Assembly (NCBI GenBank): GCA_002320595.1
Contig: DCKB01000059.1
Coordinates: 18,642-82,641, forward strand
Origin: Christensenella sp. UBA1685
Lineage (GTDB): Bacteria > Bacillota > Clostridia > Christensenellales > CAG-138
DNA: 64,000 nucleotides
Reading direction: 5' to 3'
Position 1 is the first letter of the stretch. The number at the start of each line of letters is the position of its first letter. Positions 30,659 to 39,661 of this stretch are shown here, piece after piece. The position numbers and the translations under genes were made by a program. Below the pieces are notes generated by a model, which saw nothing but the letters and a program-made list of their open reading frames with translations, ran no database searches and was not told where the DNA came from.

Positions 30659-32449
30659 TCAGATGGCCCTTGTATAGCCCGCAAGCCATACCCGCTCATC
30701 CGCATCAAGATGCGGGGCGAGCGTTTCATACACCAGCGCGTGGTAAGCGTTAAGCCGCGTCCGGTCGATTTCGCTGAGAAGCGACGGCTCCACCGCGTCC
30801 AGGTCGATGGGCACGAGCGTGAGCGGCTCGAAATACAGGAATTGGCCGAACGCATTCTTTTCACCCTTGCGGCAAACGAGCTCGTTCTCAAGGCGGATGC
30901 CGTGCTTGCCCGCAATGTATACGCCCGGCTCATCGGTGGTGACCATTCCCTCCTCCAGCACGGCGGAATCCGAGGGGTTCTGCCAGCGGAAGCTGTTCGG
31001 CCCTTCGTGCACGTTGAGGAGATACCCCACGCCATGGCCGGTGCCGTGCTTGTAATCAAGCCCCTGTTCCCAGAACGGCGCGCGCGCAAGCACGTCGAGA
31101 TTCGCGCCGCGCACACCGGAAAGGAAGCGCGCCGCGGCAAGGTTCAGCATGCTGCGGAGCACCGTCGCAAAGTGCAGCTTTTCTTCTTCGGTAAGCGGCC
31201 CGAGCGCGAACGTGCGCGTGATGTCCGTGGTGCCTTCATAATACTGCCCGCCGGAATCGACAAGCAGCAGGCCGCGTGGCGCAAGGGGCACATCGCTTTC
31301 CGGCGTTGCCGCATAGTGGACGATTGCCCCATGCGGCCCATAGCCGCAGATGGTGTCAAAGCTCAGGCCGAGGTTGCCCTCCTGCGCGCGGCGGAGCGAC
31401 TCGAGATAGTCCGATGCGCTGATCTCCGTCATGGGGATTTTCCCGATGTTTTCTTTCAGGTACCGCATGAACCGCACCATGGCCACCGCATCCTTGATGT
31501 GTGCGCGGCGGAGGTTTTCAAGCTCGGCCGCGTTCTTCACAGCCTTCCTGTACACGGTGGGGTTTTCCGCGTCCACAAGCGATGCGCCCGCATCCACAAG
31601 GCGGGCATACAGCGCATAGTTTATGCGGGGTTCGGAAAGCAGCACCTTCGTGCCTGCGCCGTAGTGTGCAACGAAATCATAAACGCCGCCATACGGCAAA
31701 ATTTCCGTATTGAGGGAGGCAAGGTGCGCACGCACAGCTTCCGGCAGCTTTCCTTCGTCTGCAAAAAGATACGCTTTTTCCGGTTCGATGACCGCATACG
31801 CCAAAAGAACCGGGTTATACGCCACATCATCCCCGCGAAGGTTGAACAGCCACGCGATGTCATCGAGCGAGGCAAGCACATGTGCGGTTGCGGCATGCTC
31901 CGCCATCACTGCACGCACGGCGGCGAGCTTCTCCCCCGCCTCCTGTCCGGCATATTTTGTGTCCAACACCCAGGCGGGCCGGTCGGAAAGCGGCGGGCGG
32001 TCCGCCCAGATCTCCCCCACAAGGTCGCGCCCCGGCGCAAGTGTGACCTTCCTTTGGGCAAGCTCCTTTTTGAAGCTGAGGCCGGTCGCCGCAGGCACGG
32101 TGCGCCCGTCCATGCCGAGCACGCCGCCTTGCGGCAGCTTCCCTTTCAGGTATTCAAGGATGGTGGGAACGCCTTCCTCGCCGGATTTTTGCAGTGTGAT
32201 GGACGTGCCGCAAAGCTGCTGTTCGCCCTGAAGGAAATATCTTCCATCCACCCAAAGCGCGGCTTCGTGCTCCAGCACAACGAGCGTGCCGGCCGAGCCT
32301 GTGAAGCCGGACATGTATGCGCGCGCCTTGAAATGCGCGCCCACATATTCAGAAAGGTGGAAATCATCCGTGGGGATATAATACCCCGCATACCCCGCTT
32401 CGCGCATCTTTGCGCGCAGGGCCGCAAGGCGTTGCTCAATCGTCTGCAT
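30659..32449 (-). CDS. Xaa-Pro aminopeptidase (M24B, aminopeptidase P)
   Basis: 596 residues, ATG preceded by AAAGGAG. Long three-domain form: two creatinase-like N-terminal domains (about 1-310) and an M24 catalytic domain. Metal ligands lie in LLVDSGGQYYEGTTDITRTF (two Asp), the His in KHGTGHGVGYLLNVHEGP, and Glu in TTDEPGVYI and LENELVCRKGE. It removes an N-terminal residue before proline in the cytoplasm. It heads a run of peptidase genes to its right, all on this strand, which together suit growth on peptides. Confidence 0.95.
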   Translation of the reverse strand: MQTIEQRLAALRAKMREAGYAGYYIPTDDFHLSEYVGAHFKARAYMSGFTGSAGTLVVLEHEAALWVDGRYFLQGEQQLCGTSITLQKSGEEGVPTILEYLKGKLPQGGVLGMDGRTVPAATGLSFKKELAQRKVTLAPGRDLVGEIWADRPPLSDRPAWVLDTKYAGQEAGEKLAAVRAVMAEHAATAHVLASLDDIAWLFNLRGDDVAYNPVLLAYAVIEPEKAYLFADEGKLPEAVRAHLASLNTEILPYGGVYDFVAHYGAGTKVLLSEPRINYALYARLVDAGASLVDAENPTVYRKAVKNAAELENLRRAHIKDAVAMVRFMRYLKENIGKIPMTEISASDYLESLRRAQEGNLGLSFDTICGYGPHGAIVHYAATPESDVPLAPRGLLLVDSGGQYYEGTTDITRTFALGPLTEEEKLHFATVLRSMLNLAAARFLSGVRGANLDVLARAPFWEQGLDYKHGTGHGVGYLLNVHEGPNSFRWQNPSDSAVLEEGMVTTDEPGVYIAGKHGIRLENELVCRKGEKNAFGQFLYFEPLTLVPIDLDAVEPSLLSEIDRTRLNAYHALVYETLAPHLDADERVWLAGYTRAI

Positions 32450-32492
32450 GAATGCTCCTTTCTTATTTTGGTTTTGTCAGGAAAAACTTTCA

Positions 32493-32602
32493 GTCCGCTT
32501 GCGCGGACAGCTCCTTTGCCAAAGAAGCCTTTTGGGTTACCGCTTTCCTTTAAGCCCTCTTTTTGAAAGGGGATGGCAGCGGCGAAGCCGCTGACGGGGT
32601 GA
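32493..32602. repeat. Modular GC-rich intergenic repeat, copy near 32.5 kb
   Basis: Contains GCGGACAGCTCCTTTG, AAGCCTTTTGGGTTACCGC and GGATGGCAGCGGCGAAGCCG...GCTGACGGGG-GATTGCCG, the same modules in the same order as 55637-55713. A palindrome CAGGGGCAATCATCGATTGC follows near 32650. No gene in 32450-32700. Confidence 0.65.
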
Positions 32603-32700
32603 TTGCCGAATCAGCGCAATCTTTCATTCCCTCGCTTGCGATGCAGGGGCAATCATCGATTGCCCCTGCATGATGAAATGCAATGTTTGTCCTGCCGGCT

Positions 32701-33705
32701 TTAGCGATGCGGCAGCTCCTGCTTCGCCACAGCGGCGCAGACGAGCTGCACGGCGGCTTCATAATCGCCCATGTCCGCGGTTTCCACGGGGGAGTGGATA
32801 TAGCGTGTGGGGATGGAGATGCAGCCGGAAAGGATGCCGCCGCGCGTGCGCTGCACCGCGCCGGTGTCCGTGCCGCCCGCACGCAGCACTTCGGGCTGCC
32901 AGCGGATGTTCTTCTCGTCCGCCGCTTCCACAAGGAACGCGCGCACCACCGGAGGCACGATGACGGAAGAATCCATCACCTTCACCGTTGCGCCCGCGCC
33001 GAGCTTTACGCTCATGCGGCCGCACTTGGGCGTGTCGCCCGTGCCGGTCACATCCAGGCTGATGTTCAGGTCGGGCTCGATGGCATAGGCCGCCGCACCC
33101 GCGCCGCGCAGGCCGACTTCCTCCTGCACGGTGAACACCGCGTAAACATCGTGCACGTTCTGCATCGTGCGGAAGGCTTCCACCACCGCCGCGCAGGCGA
33201 TGCGGTCGTCAAGCGCGCCCGAGGAAACGCGGCTGCCCATTTCAACAAAGTTCGTTACATACACCGCAACATCGCCGATCTGCACCTTTGCCTCGGCCTC
33301 TTCGCGCGTCGTTGCGCCGATGTCCACAAACAGCTCCGGCATGGTTGCATCCTTTGCGCCATGCTTTTCGGTTTCAAAATAGGTCACGCCGTGCGTGCCG
33401 TTTTCAAACTGAACCTCGCGTGCTAAGGAAACGACGGGGTTCACGCCGCCTACGTTCGACACGCGCAGGAAGCCTTTTTCGTCGATGTCCACAACGATGA
33501 GGCCGATCTGATCCATGTGCGCGCTGAGCATAACCTTTTTGCCGGAAGTTCCCTTCTTCACGGCGATCAGGTTGCCGAGCGTGTCGTTGTATACCTCGTC
33601 CGCAAACGGCTCCACATAGCTGCGGATTACGTCGCTGACCGTCTGCTCCCGGCCGGAGGGGCCGTATGCCGCCAAAATGCTTTTGAGCATATCCTTATCA
33701 AACAT
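32701..33705 (-). CDS. M42-family metallopeptidase (glutamyl/leucyl aminopeptidase type), first of three
   Basis: 334 residues from ATG 33705, which overlaps the stop area of the upstream M42 gene (TAATATG) and has GAGGTG upstream. M42 motifs: LSAHMDQIG (metal His/Asp), SGALDDRIACA, FTVQEEVGLRGA (catalytic Glu pair), SLDVTGTGD and RYIHSPVETAD (last metal His). These dodecameric cobalt/zinc exo-peptidases trim peptides in the cytoplasm. It is the distal gene of a three-paralog M42 operon. Confidence 0.94.
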   Translation of the reverse strand: MFDKDMLKSILAAYGPSGREQTVSDVIRSYVEPFADEVYNDTLGNLIAVKKGTSGKKVMLSAHMDQIGLIVVDIDEKGFLRVSNVGGVNPVVSLAREVQFENGTHGVTYFETEKHGAKDATMPELFVDIGATTREEAEAKVQIGDVAVYVTNFVEMGSRVSSGALDDRIACAAVVEAFRTMQNVHDVYAVFTVQEEVGLRGAGAAAYAIEPDLNISLDVTGTGDTPKCGRMSVKLGAGATVKVMDSSVIVPPVVRAFLVEAADEKNIRWQPEVLRAGGTDTGAVQRTRGGILSGCISIPTRYIHSPVETADMGDYEAAVQLVCAAVAKQELPHR

Positions 33706-33706
33706 A

Positions 33707-34726
33707 TTACAACACCTCATCGAATTTTTTGGTCTTCAGGAAGGAATCCGCGAGCTTGTATGCGTTTTCAAAATCGCGGATGGAAGCGACGCTGCTCGGG
33801 GAATGGATGTAACGGCAGGGAACGGAAATACCGCCCGCGATGCAGCCGGAAAGCGCCTTGTGGATTGCGCCCGCGTCCGTACCGCCGCGCGTACCCTGGC
33901 GGATCTGGAAGGGAATGCCGGCCTCCTCAGCCGTGCGCTTGAGCGCCTCAAACATCTTCGGCCTGACGATGGTGCCACCGTCCATAAAGGAGATCGCGGG
34001 GCCTGCGCCGACCTTGGTCACATGCTGATGGCCTTCGGCCTCCGGCATGTCGTTGGCAGTCGTGCCTTCAAGGATCAGCGCAACTTCCGGCTTCACGTTG
34101 TAAACCGCCGCCTGTGCGCCGCGCAGGCCAAGCTCCTCCTGCACGGTGAACACGGCATAAAAATCGCAATCATAGCTGTTTTTCAGCAGCTCCAGCGCAA
34201 TTGCACAACCCACGCGGTCGTCGAGCGCCTTCGCTTTCATTTTATCCTCGCCGTAGCGCTCCCATTTCGTTGTGAAGGAAACGTAATCGCCGGGGTTCAC
34301 ATATTTGAGCGCGTCGGCCTTGTCCTTCGCGCCGATGTCAATGAACAGCTCGTTGTGGCCGAGCACATGGGAAAATTCCTCCCTGGATTGCAGATGGATG
34401 GCCTTTGAGCCGATCACGCCGGGCACCTCATCCGGGCCGATGACCACGCGCTTTGATACCACAACGCGCGGGTCGATGCCGCCCGCCTGGTATGCAAGCA
34501 GGCCGTTGTCCATGGCGCCCCAAACGATCATGCCGACCTCGTCCATGTGGGCGCAGGCCATCACGCGGCGGCCTTCCCCCTTCTTGTGGGCGTACAGGTT
34601 GCCCATGGCGTCAACCCAAACTTCATCGGCATATTCCTTTGCGATATCGCGGATATAGCGGCGCACGCGGCCTTCGTCGCCCGATACGCCGTTGAGGTTG
34701 CAGAGTGCCTCTAATCGTCCAAGCAT
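33707..34726 (-). CDS. M42-family metallopeptidase, second of three
   Basis: 339 residues from ATG 34726, inside the end of the upstream gene (16-bp overlap) with GGGAGG upstream. Motifs: ACAHMDEVG, KALDDRVGCAIAL, FTVQEELGLRGAQAAV, LILEGTTANDMP and RYIHSPSSVAS. All metal and catalytic residues are kept, so it should be active. The sequence differs clearly from the flanking copies, so the three probably differ in preference for the N-terminal residue, as the TET1-3 enzymes of Pyrococcus do; that is inference. Confidence 0.94.
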   Translation of the reverse strand: MLGRLEALCNLNGVSGDEGRVRRYIRDIAKEYADEVWVDAMGNLYAHKKGEGRRVMACAHMDEVGMIVWGAMDNGLLAYQAGGIDPRVVVSKRVVIGPDEVPGVIGSKAIHLQSREEFSHVLGHNELFIDIGAKDKADALKYVNPGDYVSFTTKWERYGEDKMKAKALDDRVGCAIALELLKNSYDCDFYAVFTVQEELGLRGAQAAVYNVKPEVALILEGTTANDMPEAEGHQHVTKVGAGPAISFMDGGTIVRPKMFEALKRTAEEAGIPFQIRQGTRGGTDAGAIHKALSGCIAGGISVPCRYIHSPSSVASIRDFENAYKLADSFLKTKKFDEVL

Positions 34727-35760
34727 AGCGTTTCCTCCCAATCCGCGCCGATGTTCGCGGCAACGCCCGCGATCACCTTTGCGCAGTTTTTCAGCGTATC
34801 AAGCGAGATGCATTCAACGCTCGTGTGCATATAACGAAGCGGCAGGGAAATCAGCCCCGTGGGGATACCGCCGCGCTCCACCTGCAGCGCCCAGGCGTCC
34901 GTGCCCGTGTGCGCAATGCAGACGTCCGTTTCCCAGGGAAGGTTTTGCTCCGTGGCGGACGCCTTGATCTTCTCGAACATTTTGGGGTGGATGTTGCCGC
35001 CGCGGCAGACCGATACCTTGTCGAATTCAACATAATCCGTGGGCTTTGCGCCGGGCTGCGGGGCATGGCAAACGTCCATTGCAATGGCCATAGCAGGATG
35101 GATATTGTAGCCGCCGGCCTTTGCGCCGCCGCCTGCGGATTCCTCCTGCACGGAGGCACAGAACACCACATTGCAGTGGAGCTTGTAGTTTTTAAGGATG
35201 TCCATCGCCTCCAGCATGCAGACGATGCAGGCGCGGTCATCGAAGGTTTTGCCCGCGATGAAGTTGTTCTTGAGCTTCATGGGCGGGAACGGGGCAAAGG
35301 TGACGTTGTCGCCCACCTGCACAAGCTCACGCACGCGCTCCACCGGGAGCCCGGTGTCGCACACAAGGTCGTCGATCTTGTATGCCTTATCCTTGTCGTC
35401 CGCGTTCTGCAAATGCGGCGGGAGCGCTCCCACCACGGCGGGGAGGATTTCGCGGCCGAACACGCGCACCTCGGAACCGGGCAGCACGCGCGGGTCGACG
35501 CCCGCAACCGAGCGCAGGCGCAGCATGCCGTTTTCCTCAATGTCCGTGACCATCATGCCGACCTCGTCCATGTGCGCCATGACGAGCAGCGTCGGGCCGT
35601 CCGGGTTGCCGATGCGGCCGTAGGTGTTGCCCATCGCGTCGATCCAGACGTCGTCGGTATGGGCGCGGAAATATCCTTGCACGGCGCGGGACACGGCGGC
35701 TTCGTTGCCCGTCACGCCCGGGAGCGTCGTGAGATCGGATATTGCCTTAAAAATATCCAT
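34711..35760 (-). CDS. M42-family metallopeptidase, third and first-transcribed copy
   Basis: 349 residues, ATG preceded by AAAGGAG. Motifs: VMAHMDEVG, KTFDDRACIV, ASVQEESAGGGAKAGGYN (EE kept, but the usual GLRGA is replaced), AMDVCHAPQPGA and RYMHTSVECIS. It is the most divergent of the three and has several Cys near the active region. It leads the operon; coupling to the next gene is by a 16-bp overlap. Likely another peptide-trimming aminopeptidase. Confidence 0.93.
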   Translation of the reverse strand: MDIFKAISDLTTLPGVTGNEAAVSRAVQGYFRAHTDDVWIDAMGNTYGRIGNPDGPTLLVMAHMDEVGMMVTDIEENGMLRLRSVAGVDPRVLPGSEVRVFGREILPAVVGALPPHLQNADDKDKAYKIDDLVCDTGLPVERVRELVQVGDNVTFAPFPPMKLKNNFIAGKTFDDRACIVCMLEAMDILKNYKLHCNVVFCASVQEESAGGGAKAGGYNIHPAMAIAMDVCHAPQPGAKPTDYVEFDKVSVCRGGNIHPKMFEKIKASATEQNLPWETDVCIAHTGTDAWALQVERGGIPTGLISLPLRYMHTSVECISLDTLKNCAKVIAGVAANIGADWEETLCLDD

Positions 35761-35858
35761 ACGCTTTGTTCTCCTTTTTCTGGATTTTCAAGCGGGCCAT
35801 GCCCGCAAAGAAGTTGGGTTTATTGGGTGGTATCCGCCTGGATTTAGCTGCTGAATAT

Positions 35859-35887
35859 AGTATAACACAGCTTTCGGCGCTCCGCAG
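35859..35887 (-). promoter_or_regulatory. Likely promoter of the M42 operon
   Basis: Reverse-strand CTGCGG (35882-35887), 17-bp spacer, TATACT (35859-35864), about 100 bp before the first M42 start. The rest of the 362-base gap to 36122 shows no gene; CCGCC...GGCGG near 36090-36110 may end the dipeptidase transcript. Confidence 0.5.
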
Positions 35888-36122
35888 GGGGGCGAAAAAA
35901 TATATAACATAACGCTTGGGTATCACCGGTTGGCAAAAACACATACGGTTGTGAAAGGCGGGCATTGCTGCAGCCGTTCGCCGTAGCGCCACTATGCCCG
36001 CCGCCTCAAAACGCAAAGGCGAGGACGGCGTTCTGCCCACCGGGATTGTGCGGGCGCCCTGCACGGGCTTGGCTGGCGGGGCAGTCCGCCCGCCAAAGGG
36101 ACGCGGGCGGCGCCCTTATGCC

Positions 36123-37094
36123 TCAGGCTCCGAAATTGTCCTTCATTACCCGCAGCGCATTGCCGTGGGTGATGAGATCCACCTCGCGCGCGGTAAAGGC
36201 CTTGCTGAGTCCTTCTTCGATCATCGGCATGCCGGCGCAATCCTTGAACTCCAGCTCGCAGCCGATGCCGTCGAAGTCGGAGCCAAGCGCGACCGTCTCC
36301 ACGCCTGCCACATCCGCGATGTGGCGCGCATGGCGCACAAGGTCGGCAACGTGGGTATAGTGCGCGTCATCCACAAGGAAGTCCGCGGAGAAATTAAGGC
36401 CTGTCACGCCGCCTTTGTCCGCAAGGGCGCGGAGCATGTCGTCCGTCAGGTTGCGGTAAATGCCGCAGAGCGCCTTGGCATTGGAATGCGAGGCCACGAA
36501 CGGCTTCTTTGAATACTTCACCAAATCCCAGAAGCCCGCATCCGAAAGGTGGGAGGAATCCGCGATGATGCCGAGCTCGTTCATGCGGGCAAGCGCCTCG
36601 ATGCCGAAGGGCTTGAGCCCTTTCTCCGGTGCGGTTTTGTTCGGGAACCCCAGGCTGTTTTCGTGGTTCCAGGTGATCGTGATCAGCCGCACGCCCTGTT
36701 TGTACATTTCGTCCACGCGCTCGAGCCTGCCTTCAAGCGGCACGCCGTCCTCCACGGTGAGCATGGCGGACATCTTCCCCGCCGCACGGTTCTTTTCAAT
36801 GTCCGCGAAGCTCCGCACGGGCGCGATCAGGTCCGTGTTCTTTGCAAGCTCCGCTTCATAGCACGCAGCCGTCTTTTTAAAATACTCCCAAGGGCCGATT
36901 TCCTCTTTTGTGGCCGCATCGTGCGCCGGGGTCGGGATATAGAGCGCAAAGCATTGCAGCAGGCTCCCGCCCTCCCGCATCCGGAGCAGATCCAGGTGGC
37001 AATCATTGCTGCGGAGGTTTTTCGCGCCGCAGCTGCGGTAAACCTCGCAGGCGAGGGTATCGCAGTGCAAATCAACAAAGCGCATGTTGCTCAT
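36123..37094 (-). CDS. Membrane (renal) dipeptidase family, M19
   Basis: 323 residues from ATG 37094, with AAAGGA upstream; the frame runs longer but overlaps the amidase gene. M19 zinc-site residues: FVDLHCDTL (HxD), TVEDGVPLEG (bridging Glu), FVASHSNAKALCG and GLNFS (His sites), and VALGSDFDGIG (Asp). It splits dipeptides, including D-residue ones, in the cytoplasm (no signal peptide). It lies 28 bp after a cell-wall amidase gene in the same direction, which suggests a shared role in wall-peptide breakdown. Confidence 0.95.
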   Translation of the reverse strand: MSNMRFVDLHCDTLACEVYRSCGAKNLRSNDCHLDLLRMREGGSLLQCFALYIPTPAHDAATKEEIGPWEYFKKTAACYEAELAKNTDLIAPVRSFADIEKNRAAGKMSAMLTVEDGVPLEGRLERVDEMYKQGVRLITITWNHENSLGFPNKTAPEKGLKPFGIEALARMNELGIIADSSHLSDAGFWDLVKYSKKPFVASHSNAKALCGIYRNLTDDMLRALADKGGVTGLNFSADFLVDDAHYTHVADLVRHARHIADVAGVETVALGSDFDGIGCELEFKDCAGMPMIEEGLSKAFTAREVDLITHGNALRVMKDNFGA

Positions 37095-37122
37095 TTGGGT
37101 ACGTCCTTTCTTTTGTGTTGTC

Positions 37123-37689
37123 TTATGGATGGAGCGCCGCGCGCACGGCGGCGCGGAAATCGTCCATGTTGCGGCCGTGGAACTGCCACCAGTGCTCCGG
37201 GTCCATGTGGCCGGAGGCTGTGCCGCGCGCAAAGCCTTCGCGGTGGCTCACGATTTCGTCCACGGAGATGGTTGGAAATTGGCCGATCAGGAACACGCAA
37301 AGCTCCACGGCGTTTTGCCAGATTTGATCGAAGTAGGGCTGTTGTGCCGCAGCATCGTAACCCACGATGTCAAATTCCGTCCAATATGCCATATGCGGCG
37401 GTTCGCAGATTTCAATGCCGATGTGGTCGTTGTTGTCGCTGCCGCCTGCATGCCAGCCCCGCATATCCCAGGGCAGGTACTGCATCACGCCCGCATCATC
37501 CAAAAAGGCATGAACGCATACCTCGCGGCCGTTCTGCTCGCTTGCAGGCTTGTTCCAAAGATCGAACCAGTCCGCAGCGCGGATGCCGGGTTCCGCCGTG
37601 CTGTGGATGGTGATGCCGCGGGGCACGATCGTGCGGCCCGCCTTGTAACAATCGTTTTCGGTCATCAGTTTTGTGACGATCTTTACCAT
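37123..37689 (-). CDS. N-acetylmuramoyl-L-alanine amidase (endolysin-like, PGRP/amidase_2)
   Basis: 188 residues from ATG 37689, preceded by AGGAGG. Starts MVKIVTKLMTENDCYKAGR and has RGITIHSTAEPG (zinc His), AFLDDAGVMQYLPWDMRGWHAGG, HIGIEICEP and IVSHREGFARGTASGHMDPEHWW (second His, with the Cys ligand replaced by the HMDP form). It resembles phage endolysin catalytic domains of Clostridia but lacks a wall-binding domain and a signal peptide. It may be a domesticated lysin used in wall recycling together with the adjacent dipeptidase. Confidence 0.88.
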   Translation of the reverse strand: MVKIVTKLMTENDCYKAGRTIVPRGITIHSTAEPGIRAADWFDLWNKPASEQNGREVCVHAFLDDAGVMQYLPWDMRGWHAGGSDNNDHIGIEICEPPHMAYWTEFDIVGYDAAAQQPYFDQIWQNAVELCVFLIGQFPTISVDEIVSHREGFARGTASGHMDPEHWWQFHGRNMDDFRAAVRAALHP

Positions 37690-37767
37690 GTGCGTTCCTC
37701 CTGATTGATGTTTGAGTGGAAATACTTTGCCGCTTCCGAACACCTTTGCGGCGGTTCGGAGAGGAAT

Positions 37768-38688
37768 TTACTTTTGCGGAGCCTCGTTCTTCCTGGCCTG
37801 AAACAGATCCGGCGCAAGCTGTGCAAGCAGGATCGCCGCAAACACGAGCGCGCAGCCGAGCAGCTCCCGCATCGAAAGCGCCTGCCCGAGCAGCACCCAG
37901 CCCGCAAGCACCGCGAACACGCTTTCAAGGCTCATCAGCAGCGAGGCCATGGTTGGGCTTGTGTTCTTCTGCGCGATGATCTGCAGCGTATAGCCTACAC
38001 CGGAGGAAAGCACGCCCGCATACAAAATGGGCAGCCATGCGGAAAGGATATCCGGCAGGCTGGGCTTTTCAAAAAGGAACATGGCCACGGCGCAGAGCAG
38101 AGAGCAGGTGAAGAACTGGATGCAGGACATGCGCACGCCGTCCACATATGGGGTGAAGTGGTCGATCACAAGGATATGGATGGAAAAGCAGAACGCACAT
38201 GCAAGCACGAGCAGATCGCCCTTGCCGATGGAGAATTCCTCCGTAATGCAAAGAAGATACATGCCGACAGCCGCGATGAGCACGCTGATCCACACCGCAA
38301 GCGGCACCTTCTTTTTGAGAAAGATGCCGAGGATCGGCACGATGATGATGTAAAGCGCTGTGATGAAGCCCGCTTTGCCCACTGTGGTATAGCCAATGCC
38401 GATCTGCTGGAGCGAGCTTGCCACAAACAGGGCCGCACCGCAGCATACGCCGCCCAAAATGAGCTTTTTCTTATCCTGCGGCGGCTTGGGGATGGCAAGG
38501 CGCGCATTGCGCCGGTCAAAAAAGAGGATGACGGGCAGAAGCGCTATGCCGCCCACAAGCGAGCGCACCGCGTTGAATGTGAAAGAGCCTATTTCATTTC
38601 CGGCATGTTGGGCGACGAACGCCACGCCCCAGATGAGGGCGGTCAGTACAAGGAGAAGGTTGCTTTGCAAGCTTTTTTTGTTGTTCAT
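37768..38688 (-). CDS. EamA/DMT-family transporter
   Basis: 306 residues with ten predicted membrane helices in two EamA halves (LVLTALIWGVAFVAQHAGNEIGSFTFNAVRSLVGG at the start; ILYAGVLSSGVGYTLQIIAQKNTSPTMASLLMSLESVFAVLAGWVLLGQ in the second half). Such transporters export or import small metabolites and amino acids; the substrate is not visible. It has its own promoter embedded in the preceding gene's terminator (38734-38773) and ends 79 bp before the amidase start, so it may be read together with the amidase and dipeptidase. Confidence 0.92.
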   Translation of the reverse strand: MNNKKSLQSNLLLVLTALIWGVAFVAQHAGNEIGSFTFNAVRSLVGGIALLPVILFFDRRNARLAIPKPPQDKKKLILGGVCCGAALFVASSLQQIGIGYTTVGKAGFITALYIIIVPILGIFLKKKVPLAVWISVLIAAVGMYLLCITEEFSIGKGDLLVLACAFCFSIHILVIDHFTPYVDGVRMSCIQFFTCSLLCAVAMFLFEKPSLPDILSAWLPILYAGVLSSGVGYTLQIIAQKNTSPTMASLLMSLESVFAVLAGWVLLGQALSMRELLGCALVFAAILLAQLAPDLFQARKNEAPQK

Positions 38689-38733
38689 GCATTGAGGATT
38701 CCTTTTTAAAAATAGGGCGTTTTACAAGAAAGT

Positions 38734-38773
38734 ACGCCGCTTGTATTGTATCACAAGCGGCGTGTTCCCGCAA
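38734..38773 (-). promoter_or_regulatory. EamA promoter overlapping the nucleoside-phosphorylase terminator
   Basis: Reverse-strand TTGCGG (38768-38773), 17-bp spacer, TACAAT (38745-38750). The -10 lies in the loop of the perfect stem ACGCCGCTTGT 38734-38744/38753-38763. Confidence 0.68.
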
Positions 38774-38795
38774 TTCGGGCAGGGAAAATGAGGCG

Positions 38796-39644
38796 TTAAG
38801 AATCGGCGTTTTCCACAAAGCAGGAATGAAGGATTCTCGGGAACACGGCTGCGCGCACGCGCTTGCGGTAAGCGCGCTCCCCCGCCTCCCGCCCGCCCAT
38901 GAGCGATTTGTTTTGCAGCGTGTTATCGCTTACGCTGAAGAGCGCAGCCATGCGGTACCCGGCAAGCTCCGCCGCGCGGAAGGCCGCGGCCGTTTCCATC
39001 TCCACAGTGTTGCAGCCAAAAGCGAGGATTTCATCAATGCGGGAAAACTGGGCGAAGATCGTATCAATGCTGAAGTTGCGCGCCACATGGAAGCCCACAC
39101 CCTCCTCCCCTGCGATGCGTTCCGCGGTTCGGATGAGCCGCGCGTTCAGCGCTGCGTCCGGGCATGCCCGCATCCCGAAGGGATCGTTTTGCGCGAGCGT
39201 GCCGGGAAGCAGATAGCGGCTTGTGCCGTCGCCACAGACGGAGGATTCCGGCACGACGATGTCGCCAAGGCGCATGGCGGGATCCAGCGCGCCCACAGAG
39301 CCGATGAACAGGCATGCTTCGCATGCCGTGAGCCCAAGCGCCAGCGCCACATCCGTGCACACGGGCGCGCCGATGTGCGTTTTGATAAACGTGAGCGGCT
39401 CGCCCTGCGGGGGCGCCACCTCCCACACCATGGTTTCCGCGTTGGGTACGGGGGAAATGTATTCCGCCTGCCCGAAACAGGCGGGATCGAACATGGAAGG
39501 CTCCCACCAGGGGGCGAGAACGACATGCCGGCGGATGCGCTCCACCGGGACGCCGAGCGTTTCTTCCACCGCGCCCGCAGGCTCAGCGCCATAGCGGGCC
39601 ATGCCGTCGAGCAGGGTTTGGTACAGGGGGTGGTGCTGCTTCAT
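38796..39644 (-). CDS. Nucleoside phosphorylase (PNP/UDP family)
   Basis: 282 residues, ATG preceded by GAGGCC-type site. Phosphorylase-superfamily features: IKTHIGAPVCTDVALALG, ACLFIGSVGALDPAMRLGDIVVPE (phosphate/ribose region), FGCNTVEMETAAAFRAAELAG (ribose-binding Met-Glu-x-Glu motif) and ALFSVSDNTLQNKSL. It should cleave a nucleoside with phosphate to base and ribose-1-phosphate. It is longer than classic DeoD or Udp and fits the divergent phosphorylase clade, so purine or uridine preference is uncertain. Confidence 0.88.
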   Translation of the reverse strand: MKQHHPLYQTLLDGMARYGAEPAGAVEETLGVPVERIRRHVVLAPWWEPSMFDPACFGQAEYISPVPNAETMVWEVAPPQGEPLTFIKTHIGAPVCTDVALALGLTACEACLFIGSVGALDPAMRLGDIVVPESSVCGDGTSRYLLPGTLAQNDPFGMRACPDAALNARLIRTAERIAGEEGVGFHVARNFSIDTIFAQFSRIDEILAFGCNTVEMETAAAFRAAELAGYRMAALFSVSDNTLQNKSLMGGREAGERAYRKRVRAAVFPRILHSCFVENADS

Positions 39645-39661
39645 TGGGAGGCCTCCTTTTT

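Noticed and set aside
30710..32566. 618-residue forward frame opposite the Xaa-Pro aminopeptidase
   Set aside because: Antisense frame; the opposite strand shows all M24 metal motifs.
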